DNA of 11,133 nucleotides from an uncultured Clostridia bacterium (lineage in GTDB: Bacteria > Bacillota > Clostridia > Monoglobales > Monoglobaceae): assembly GCA_945878965.1 (NCBI GenBank), contig CAMCUJ010000023.1, forward strand, positions 1 through 11,133. The letters are read 5' to 3'. The notes beneath the pieces were generated by a model. That model was not told the DNA's origin, made no database searches, and saw only the letters and a program-made list of their open reading frames with translations. Positions 5,211 through 11,133 of the stretch are shown one piece after another. Both the position numbers and the translations under genes were made by a program. Every line of letters begins with the position of its first letter. Positions within the stretch are counted from its first letter, which is position 1.

Positions 5211-5912
5211 ATGTCTATTTATGCGATTTCCGATTTGCATTTATCACTTAGTATAGATAAACCTATGGACATATTCGGGAGCAAATGGGAAAACTATATA
5301 GAAAGATTAAGAGAGAATTGGCAGAGCTTAATAAAGGAGAATGATACGGTTCTTATCCCCGGAGATATATCGTGGGCAACGTATCTTGAAGATTCATATA
5401 ATGATTTTGAGTTTATAAATTCATTAAACGGTAAAAAGATAATTCTAAAGGGCAATCATGATTATTGGTGGTCCACAATGAGCAAGATTAAAAAGTATAT
5501 GAATGAGCAGGGCTTTGAAAGTATGGAGTTTTTGCATAACACAGCAGTAATTGCCGAAAATACGGTTGTTTGCGGAAGCCGTGGTTGGAGTATTCCAAAG
5601 CCAAATTCCGCTGAGGAGGATATAAAGATTTTTGAGCGTGAAAAGATAAGACTTATAAACTCACTTGAAAATGCAAAAAAAATATCCGGTGAAAGAATTG
5701 TAGTATGTATGCACTATCCTCCGGTTGAACAGGGGAATGAAAATCGGGATTTTATAAATATAATGAAGGAATACAAAGTTGAAGCGTGCATTTATGGTCA
5801 CCTTCATGATGCATCGCATAAGAGAGCGATTATAGGTGATTTTTCGGGAATAAAACTTAAGCTTGTTTCAGCCGATTATCTTAAATTCAGTCCCGTGCTT
5901 TTGTATGAATAG
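5211..5912 (+). CDS. Calcineurin-like metallophosphoesterase
   Basis: A 233-aa soluble protein with the complete dinuclear-metal phosphoesterase motif set in order: D8-L-H10, G51-D52, G81-N82-H83-D84, H168 in CMHYPP, and G196-H197-L-H199. The segments KPMDIFGSKW and PGDISWA suggest the DR1119-like / CT488-type pesterase subfamily (recalled, not searched). Members hydrolyse phosphomonoesters or phosphodiesters; the substrate here is unknown. No signal peptide or membrane helix. An in-frame TTG at 5202 would sit one base from the GAGG ribosome site (5197-5200), while ATG 5211 has 10-nt spacing and begins with the usual beta strand MSIYAISDLH, so 5211 is chosen. It is a single gene divergent from DUF1540. 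No clear terminator follows; only TTATACTT/AAGTATAA (5924-5931/5959-5966) is seen. Confidence 0.92.
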   Translation: MSIYAISDLHLSLSIDKPMDIFGSKWENYIERLRENWQSLIKENDTVLIPGDISWATYLEDSYNDFEFINSLNGKKIILKGNHDYWWSTMSKIKKYMNEQGFESMEFLHNTAVIAENTVVCGSRGWSIPKPNSAEEDIKIFEREKIRLINSLENAKKISGERIVVCMHYPPVEQGNENRDFINIMKEYKVEACIYGHLHDASHKRAIIGDFSGIKLKLVSADYLKFSPVLLYE

Positions 5913-6042
5913 TTCTTTGAGGTTTATACTTTGGTTCAGACTGAAATTAACATTTACTAAGTATAATGGAAAATTTAAAAGGAATTTTACTAAAAAAATA
6001 TTAAAAAAAACATTAAAAAATGAATAAATTTAAAAATAAGTA
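5913..6042. other. AT-rich intergenic spacer without a recognised gene
   Basis: I see no ORF, RNA gene or strong terminator here. An 8-bp inverted repeat (5924-5931 / 5959-5966) with a 27-nt spacer and A-rich runs near 5990-6035 just before the tig promoter are the only features. The A-rich tracts could act as an UP element for that promoter. Confidence 0.5.
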
Positions 6043-6070
6043 TTGTTATTTTCTGAATTTATGTTATAAT
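6043..6070 (+). promoter_or_regulatory. Strong sigma-A-type promoter for tig
   Basis: TTGTTA (6043-6048) and consensus TATAAT (6065-6070), 16 bases apart, with a TGT extended -10 (6062-6064). Predicted start is near 6077, leaving a leader of about 145 nt. That leader holds small stems (AAGCTT-T-AAGCTT near 6094, GGGA-GATT-TTCC near 6124) but nothing I recognise as a riboswitch. Confidence 0.75.
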
Positions 6071-6222
6071 AAAATGAGTATGATAAAAAATGAAGCTTTA
6101 AGCTTTGTTTGATAAAACTAAAGGGAGATTTTCCTGATTAAAGAAAACTTAACAGCGGAGTAGTTTATATTTCGCTTAAAAAGGTAAAAATAAAGTTAAA
6201 TAATTCAGAGAGGAAAGTTTAA

Positions 6223-7497
6223 ATGAGTACAGTAGAGAAATTGGAGAAAAATACAGTTGGATTTGAATTTTCAGTATCAGCTGAGGAATTTGAAAATGCA
6301 ATCGAAAGAGCTTATAAGAAGATAAGAAAGCAGATTAATATTCCGGGATTCAGACGCGGTAAGGCACCTCGTATGATGATAGAAAAGATGTACGGAAAAG
6401 AAGTATTTTATGATGATGCTATAAACGATATTCTTCCATCTGCTTATGAAAAGGCTATAAAGGAAAATAACATTTTCCCGGTAGCTCAGCCTGAGCTTGA
6501 TTTAAAGGAAGTATCAGCGGAAAACGGTGTTACATTTACTGCAAAGGTAGTAGTAAAGCCTGAGTTTGAGCTTGGTACATACAAGGGTGTTGAAGTTGAA
6601 AAGGTTTCATATCCTGTAGATGACGAGGCGATAAACTCTGAGATTAAGAGAATGCAGGAAAGAAACGCAAGATCACTTACTGTAGATGACAGAGCGGCAC
6701 AGCTTGATGATATAGTAAACATTGATTTTGAAGGCTTTAAGGATGGAGTCCCGTTTGACGGCGGCAAGGGAGAAAATTATGATCTTAAGCTTGGTTCGGG
6801 TCAGTTTATTCCGGGATTTGAGGACCAGCTTGTAGGAAAATCTACAGGTGAGGAAACAGAAGTAAACGTTACTTTCCCTGAGGAGTATCATGTAAATGAA
6901 CTTAAGGGTCAGCCTGCCGTATTTAAGGTTAAGATAAATGAAATTAAGGCTTTGGAGCTTCCGGAGCTTGACGATGAATTTGCAAAGGACGTAAGTGAAT
7001 TTGATACACTTGACGAGCTTAAAAATTCTATAAAGGAAAAGCTTGAGAAGGCAAATTCCGATAGAGAAAAGTCAGAGCTTGAGGAAAAGGTTGTTGACGC
7101 TGTAGCTGCAAATACTGAGATTGATATACCTCAGGAGATGATAGATGCCAGAGTTGACGATATGGTTAAGGATTTTGAACTTCAGATGATGTATCAGGGT
7201 GTTAATATTGAAAATTATCTAAAGTATACGGGTACAACTCGTGACGATATGAAGGCACAGTTTAAGGATGAAGCAGCAAACAGAGTTAAGACTTCTTTAG
7301 TTCTTGAAAAGGTATGTGAAGCTGAAGGCTTTGATGCGACAGATGAGGAAGTTGAAGAAGAATATAAGAACATTGCTTCAAAGGGCGGTGTTGGAATTGA
7401 AACTGCTAAGAATTACAGACTTTTTGATGATGTAAAAGAAGAAATAAAGATTAGAAAAACAGTTGAATTTTTGGTTGCAAACGCAAACGTTAAATAA
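6223..7497 (+). CDS. tig: Trigger factor, ribosome-associated chaperone and prolyl isomerase
   Basis: Binds the ribosome at the exit tunnel (protein L23) and shields nascent chains; its FKBP domain catalyses prolyl cis-trans isomerisation. At 424 aa the length is normal. Domains in order: N-terminal ribosome-binding domain (about 1-145) with the signature loop GFRRGKAPR (42-50); FKBP-type domain (about 163-242) with DIVNIDFEGFKDGVPFDGG, LGSGQFIPGFEDQLVG and the PAVFKVKI strand; then the long helical C-terminal substrate-binding domain rich in Glu/Lys. All three are intact. ATG 6223 follows AGAGAGGA (6207-6214) at 8 nt. It lies first in the tig-clpP-clpX cluster, which links folding and degradation, but a hairpin and a 160-nt gap precede clpP, so transcripts may be separate. 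No HrcA or CtsR operator was seen upstream. Confidence 0.97.
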   Translation: MSTVEKLEKNTVGFEFSVSAEEFENAIERAYKKIRKQINIPGFRRGKAPRMMIEKMYGKEVFYDDAINDILPSAYEKAIKENNIFPVAQPELDLKEVSAENGVTFTAKVVVKPEFELGTYKGVEVEKVSYPVDDEAINSEIKRMQERNARSLTVDDRAAQLDDIVNIDFEGFKDGVPFDGGKGENYDLKLGSGQFIPGFEDQLVGKSTGEETEVNVTFPEEYHVNELKGQPAVFKVKINEIKALELPELDDEFAKDVSEFDTLDELKNSIKEKLEKANSDREKSELEEKVVDAVAANTEIDIPQEMIDARVDDMVKDFELQMMYQGVNIENYLKYTGTTRDDMKAQFKDEAANRVKTSLVLEKVCEAEGFDATDEEVEEEYKNIASKGGVGIETAKNYRLFDDVKEEIKIRKTVEFLVANANVK

Positions 7498-7522
7498 TAT
7501 AATAATATAGCATAACTAAAAT

Positions 7523-7569
7523 AAGATGTTACCCGTCCCTTTTTAAGTGACGGGTTACACTTAATTTTG
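7523..7569 (+). terminator. Intrinsic terminator after tig
   Basis: ACCCGTC (7531-7537) pairs with GACGGGT (7549-7555), extended by TGT/ACA and AAG/CTT across a T-T mismatch and a bulged A; ATTTT follows. The architecture closely resembles the terminator at the end of the window. Confidence 0.75.
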
Positions 7570-7657
7570 ATGATAATGTATGTGCTGAATAAAAAATGGT
7601 AATAATCATATATATATTTAAGAAATATTTGGGTTTAAAATACGGAGGTGCTGTATA

Positions 7658-8251
7658 ATGGAATTCAGAAATAGTTTAGTTCCTTATGTAGTGGAGCAGT
7701 CAAGCAGAGGAGAGCGTTCATATGATATTTTCTCAAGACTGCTTAAGGACAGAATAATATTTTTATCGGATGAGGTAAATGATGCTACAGCGAGTCTTGT
7801 TGTTGCACAGCTTTTATTTTTAGACAGTGAAAATCCGGATAAGGATATAAATCTTTATATAAACAGTCCGGGCGGTTCGATAACTGCAGGAATGGCGATA
7901 TATGATACAATGCAGTACACAAAGGCGGATGTATCTACTATATGTGTCGGAATGGCTGCATCTATGGGAGCATTCCTTTTATCGGCGGGAGCTAAAGGAA
8001 AGAGATATGCTCTTCCTAACAGTGAAATAATGATTCACCAGCCTCTTGGCGGAGCTCAGGGTCAGGCAACCGATATAAAGATTCATGCGGAAAGAATTAT
8101 AAAGATGAAGGATAAGCTTAACCGTATGCTTAGTGAGAACACAGGACAGCCTCTTGAGGTAATTCAGCGTGATACTGAGCGTGACAACTTCCTTTCGGCT
8201 GAAGAAGCTTTAAAATACGGTTTAGTGGATAAGATAGTAACAAAAAGATAA
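7658..8251 (+). CDS. clpP: ATP-dependent Clp protease proteolytic subunit
   Basis: Serine peptidase that forms the two-ring 14-subunit chamber and cuts substrates unfolded by ClpX or ClpC/ClpA. The protein is 197 aa, the normal length, with intact catalytic triad: S102 in [10 protein letters not shown]127 in IMIHQPLGG, and D176 in ERDNFLS; the 25- and 49-residue spacings match E. coli Clp[11 protein letters not shown] forms the oxyanion-region loop. The short N-terminus [17 protein letters not shown] is the usual axial-gate/propeptide region. The start is well supported by GGAGGTG (7644-7650) 7 nt before ATG. It lies 50 nt before clpX with no terminator between them, so the two are likely co-transcribed. 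I found no clear CtsR operator, and only weak promoter-like sequence (TGG-TAATAAT near 7600) in the gap after tig. Confidence 0.98.
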   Translation: MEFRNSLVPYVVEQSSRGERSYDIFSRLLKDRIIFLSDEVNDATASLVVAQLLFLDSENPDKDINLYINSPGGSITAGMAIYDTMQYTKADVSTICVGMAASMGAFLLSAGAKGKRYALPNSEIMIHQPLGGAQGQATDIKIHAERIIKMKDKLNRMLSENTGQPLEVIQRDTERDNFLSAEEALKYGLVDKIVTKR

Positions 8252-8301
8252 CAGCTAATGTAACTCAAAACAAGGATACTTAATAATTTAGGAGGCTGTT
8301 T

Positions 8302-9618
8302 ATGTATAACAAAAAAGATGACAGACGTCAGTTTAAGTGTTCATTCTGCGGAAAATCCGGCGAACAGGTTAAAAGACTTGTGGAGGGACCGGGCGTATAT
8401 ATCTGTGATGAATGTATAGAGCTTTGCTATGACATAATTTATGATGATGTTGAGAGATTTGAGCCGGCTGAGGATTTAAGCCGTGACGGTTCTCTTCCGA
8501 GACCTAAGGAAATACATGAATTTTTAGATGAGTATATAGTAGGTCAGGAGGACGCTAAAAAAGCGTTGTCTGTAGCTATATATAATCATTATAAGAGAAT
8601 AGAGCATGGTGAAAATCATAAGGATATAGAGCTTCAGAAAAGTAACATACTTATGATAGGTCCGACCGGTTCGGGAAAGACTTTTCTTGCACAGACTTTG
8701 GCTAAGCTTTTAAATGTGCCGTTTGTAATTGCGGATGCTACCTCTTTGACTGAGGCAGGCTATGTAGGTGAAGATGTTGAAAATATTCTTCTTAAGCTTA
8801 TTCAGGCGGCTAATTATAATATCGAGCTTGCTGAAAAGGGAATTATATATATAGATGAGATTGATAAAATTTCAAGAAAATCCGAGAACCCCTCTATTAC
8901 ACGTGATGTAAGCGGTGAAGGTGTACAGCAGACGCTTCTTAAGATACTTGAGGGAACTGTTGCTTCAGTTCCTCCGACAGGCGGAAGAAAGCATCCGCAT
9001 CAGGAATTTTTGCAGATAGACACTACTAATATTCTTTTTATCTGCGGCGGAGCTTTTGAGGGAATTGACAAGATTATAGAAAGCCGTGTATCAAGCAAAA
9101 CTATGGGTTTTGGTGCTAAGGTTGAAAGCAAAAAGGATAGAAACAGAGGCGAGCTTCTTCGTGAGCTTATTCCGGACGATTTATTGAAGTTTGGACTTAT
9201 TCCGGAGTTTATAGGACGTGTTCCGATAGTTACAACGCTTGATTCACTTAACGAGGAGGCTTTGAAGCGAATTTTAACTGAGCCTAAGAATGCACTTATA
9301 AAGCAGTACCGGACTCTTGTTGAGATGGATAATGTTCATCTTGAATTTACTGACGAGGCAGTATCTGAAATAGCTAAGGCTGCAATTGAAAGAAATACAG
9401 GTGCAAGAGGATTAAGAACAATTATCGAGGATATAATGCTTAATGTAATGTATGAAATTCCGTCCGATAATACTATTGAAAAGGTTACTATAACCAAAGA
9501 ATGTGTTACGGATAAGGCAAAGCCTGAGATTGTTTATAATCCCGACAGAAAGCCTATTGTTAAAAAGAGTTGTTCAGAGTGTGAAACTTCGGTTGAAAAC
9601 GATAAGTTTGCAAGCTGA
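8302..9618 (+). CDS. clpX: ATP-dependent Clp protease ATP-binding subunit ClpX
   Basis: AAA+ unfoldase that recognises tagged substrates, unfolds them by ATP hydrolysis and threads them into ClpP. Length 438 aa. In order: zinc-binding domain with C13, C16, C35 and C38; Walker A GPTGSGKT (120-127); pore-1 loop GYVG (153-156); Walker B IIYIDE with D185/E186; RKH loop (229-231); ClpP-docking loop MGF (268-270, the IGF-loop position); sensor-2 arginine R369 in GARGLR. All working parts are present. The C-terminal tail contains an extra CSEC (C424, C427), not a feature I associate with ClpX generally. ATG 8302 follows AGGAGG (8290-8295) at 6 nt. It follows clpP closely; lon is not downstream. A 12-bp hairpin follows the stop. 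Confidence 0.98.
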   Translation: MYNKKDDRRQFKCSFCGKSGEQVKRLVEGPGVYICDECIELCYDIIYDDVERFEPAEDLSRDGSLPRPKEIHEFLDEYIVGQEDAKKALSVAIYNHYKRIEHGENHKDIELQKSNILMIGPTGSGKTFLAQTLAKLLNVPFVIADATSLTEAGYVGEDVENILLKLIQAANYNIELAEKGIIYIDEIDKISRKSENPSITRDVSGEGVQQTLLKILEGTVASVPPTGGRKHPHQEFLQIDTTNILFICGGAFEGIDKIIESRVSSKTMGFGAKVESKKDRNRGELLRELIPDDLLKFGLIPEFIGRVPIVTTLDSLNEEALKRILTEPKNALIKQYRTLVEMDNVHLEFTDEAVSEIAKAAIERNTGARGLRTIIEDIMLNVMYEIPSDNTIEKVTITKECVTDKAKPEIVYNPDRKPIVKKSCSECETSVENDKFAS

Positions 9619-9634
9619 GATTAAAATATTTTTC

Positions 9635-9661
9635 GGGCAGAATAATAATATTATTCTGCCC
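9635..9661 (+). terminator. Hairpin after clpX, probable terminator
   Basis: GGGCAGAATAAT (9635-9646) and ATTATTCTGCCC (9650-9661) are perfect complements around loop AAT, 16 nt after the clpX stop. The following bases AAAATTG lack a T tract, so it may be a 3'-protecting hairpin or an imperfect terminator. Confidence 0.6.
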
Positions 9662-9696
9662 AAAATTGTATAAAAGCGGGAATAATATTTTCTGCA

Positions 9697-9776
9697 GGAC
9701 AGCAAACTGCCGTTGTACGTGCGGATATGGAATCCGCCTCTAACGATTTTATGTAAGATTGTAGAGGACGGTGTCC
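9697..9776 (+). promoter_or_regulatory. Possible structured leader (three-way junction) of the flavoprotein gene
   Basis: GGACA (9697-9701) pairs with TGTCC (9772-9776) and CCGT (9710-9713) with ACGG (9768-9771), closing over two hairpins: GCGGAT-ATGGA-ATCCGC (9721-9737) and CTCTA/TAGAG (9738-9742/9762-9766). GGAC-GGT-GTCC (9766-9776) is a competing local hairpin. It ends 21 nt before the GAGG ribosome site. I do not recognise a known riboswitch; the structure is inferred by eye only. Confidence 0.35.
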
Positions 9777-9797
9777 CTAAAATATTCATCTTGAATT

Positions 9798-9801
9798 GAG
9801 G
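9798..9801 (+). promoter_or_regulatory. Ribosome binding site deciding a TTG start
   Basis: GAGG lies 9 nt before TTG 9811. The upstream in-frame TTG at 9796 overlaps this site and has none of its own, so 9811 is the better start. Confidence 0.5.
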
Positions 9802-9810
9802 TTATATAAA

Positions 9811-11064
9811 TTGAAATCAGAAGAAATCTCTACAGAAAACAAAAAGATAATAGTAATAGGCGGCGGACCTGCCGGAATGATGGCGGCGGCAACTGCCGCA
9901 AAACGAGGTAATAAGGTTTTGCTTATTGAAAAAAATAAAATGCTGGGCAAAAAAATGCTGATTACCGGAAAGGGCAGATGTAATATTACCTCTGCCTGTG
10001 AGGACGTTGAAACATTAATTGCTAACGTTCCTACCAATTCATCATTTTTATACAGTGCATTTTATACGTTCACAAATTACGATACTATAGAGCTTTTTAA
10101 TTCACTCGGAGTTGAAACCAAGGTTGAACGGGGAGAGAGAGTATTTCCGGTATCCGATAAAAGCATTGACGTTGTATCCGCTATGGAAAGATACATAAAA
10201 CAGTGCGGGGTTCAGATTGTAAATGACAGTGCGGAAGAAATTATTGAAAGAGGCGGAAAAATTCAAGGAGTAAGACTTCTTAAAGGCGGAATTATGACGT
10301 GTGATTCGGTAATTTTGGCAACCGGCGGACTTTCATATCAGAGAACAGGCTCAACAGGTGACGGTTATTGGTGGGCTGAGGATTTGGGTCATACTATTAT
10401 TGAACCAAAGCCTTCTCTTGTTCCGCTTACTGTTGAAGAGGAATGGACAAGTGAGCTTATGGGACTTTCACTTAAGAATATTGAAATTAATGTTTTAAAC
10501 GCAAAAGGAAAAAAGATTTATACCGACTTTGGTGAAATGATGTTTGCACATTTCGGAATTTCGGGACCTGTAATCTTAAGTGCAAGCGCGCATTTAAGAA
10601 ATATGGATAATGAAAAGTATACGATTGTTGTGGATTTGAAGCCGGCACTTAATGAAAAACAGCTTGATGAAAGAATTCAAAGGGATTTTCAGAAGTATAT
10701 AAATAAGAATTTCAGAAACTGCCTTAAGGATTTACTTCCGGGCAGATTAATTGACGTTATAGTAAAGCTCAGTGGAATTTCTCCGATGAAAAAGGTGAAT
10801 TCCATAACCCGTGATGAGCGTATGAGGCTTGTAAAACTTCTTAAAGGTTTAAAGCTTACCGTTAAGGACTTTTGTCCGATAGAACAGGCTATAATTACTT
10901 CGGGCGGAGTCTGCGTTAAAGAAATTGACCCGTCTACTATGCAGTCAAAGATAGTTGAGGGTCTTTACTTTGCCGGTGAAATTATTGATGTTGACGCATA
11001 TACCGGCGGATTTAATTTGCAGATTGCGTTTTCAACCGGTTACCTTGCAGGTATGTCCTGTTAA
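9811..11064 (+). CDS. HI0933/BaiN-family NAD(P)/FAD-dependent oxidoreductase
   Basis: A flavoprotein of about 417 aa, typical for the HI0933/YhiN/BaiN family. Features in order: N-terminal FAD dinucleotide-binding loop VIGGGPAGMMAA (from residue 15), the family signature GKKMLITGKGRCNIT, a central ATGGLSYQRTGSTGDG segment, GISGPVILSAS, and the C-terminal FAD block GLYFAGEIIDVDAYTGGFNLQ near the end. Substrate is unknown; one member, BaiN, was linked to bile-acid dehydroxylation, but that cannot be carried over, as the family is widespread in bacteria that lack that pathway. Cytoplasmic, with no membrane segment. No ATG lies before the FAD motif; TTG 9811 with GAGG at 9 nt is chosen over TTG 9796. 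It is downstream of clpX but separated by a hairpin and a possible structured leader. A terminator follows the stop. Confidence 0.92.
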   Translation: MKSEEISTENKKIIVIGGGPAGMMAAATAAKRGNKVLLIEKNKMLGKKMLITGKGRCNITSACEDVETLIANVPTNSSFLYSAFYTFTNYDTIELFNSLGVETKVERGERVFPVSDKSIDVVSAMERYIKQCGVQIVNDSAEEIIERGGKIQGVRLLKGGIMTCDSVILATGGLSYQRTGSTGDGYWWAEDLGHTIIEPKPSLVPLTVEEEWTSELMGLSLKNIEINVLNAKGKKIYTDFGEMMFAHFGISGPVILSASAHLRNMDNEKYTIVVDLKPALNEKQLDERIQRDFQKYINKNFRNCLKDLLPGRLIDVIVKLSGISPMKKVNSITRDERMRLVKLLKGLKLTVKDFCPIEQAIITSGGVCVKEIDPSTMQSKIVEGLYFAGEIIDVDAYTGGFNLQIAFSTGYLAGMSC

Positions 11065-11084
11065 AGTTTTGAATTAAAATAACT

Positions 11085-11133
11085 AAATCAAGATGTCCCC
11101 CGTATCTTAGGCGGCGGGTCCACTTGATTTTTT
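11085..11133 (+). terminator. Intrinsic terminator after the flavoprotein gene
   Basis: AAATCAAG (11085-11092) pairs with CTTGATTT (11123-11130), then TG/CA, a mismatched section, and CCCG (11099-11102) / CGGG (11115-11118). The T run reaches the window edge. The build parallels the terminator after tig. Confidence 0.8.

Noticed and set aside
7498..7657. CtsR or HrcA operator upstream of clpP
   Set aside because: No GGTCAAA heptad pair or CIRCE-like inverted repeat could be found.

Overview
The window is a piece of chromosome from an AT-rich Gram-positive anaerobe, most likely a Clostridia/Bacillota member of the gut type (Oscillospirales/Ruminococcaceae-like). This rests on three things: AGA/ATA-rich codon use with strong purine-rich Shine-Dalgarno sites, the tig-clpP-clpX order together with a DUF1540 protein, and a dispersed GC-rich palindromic repeat between AT-rich genes. 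The taxon is inference; no marker gene settles it.

Layout. 1-334: a degenerate repeat copy and the promoter of pgi. 335-1672: pgi (glucose-6-phosphate isomerase), followed by a hairpin. 1800-2050: a promoter and a highly foldable ~190-nt RNA (6S RNA is the best guess) that runs into the start of a small orphan P-loop protein (2050-2463). 2677-2966: thrC promoter and a long leader holding repeat copy 1 and a perfect 16-bp inverted repeat. 2967-4460: thrC (threonine synthase). 4459-4790: repeat copy 2, a chain of four mini-hairpins, a short tandem repeat and a large bidirectional terminator. 4831-4995 (minus strand): a 54-aa cysteine-rich DUF1540 protein. 5211-5912: a calcineurin-like metallophosphoesterase divergent from it. 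6043-9618: the protein quality-control cluster tig, clpP, clpX. 9697-11064: a possible structured leader and a TTG-started HI0933/BaiN-family flavoprotein, closed by a terminator at the window end.

How the genes relate. Trigger factor folds nascent chains and ClpXP degrades unfolded or tagged proteins, a classic functional cluster; lon, often next in related genomes, is absent here. pgi and thrC are stand-alone central-metabolism genes with their own promoters. The protein-coding content is mostly housekeeping. The less explained material is between genes: the repeat family (three same-orientation copies, two bracketing thrC, with a base-pair-preserving difference in one hairpin), the 6S-like RNA joined to an orphan ATPase, and a three-way-junction-like leader before the flavoprotein gene. 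No complete mobile element, CRISPR array, tRNA or rRNA was seen.
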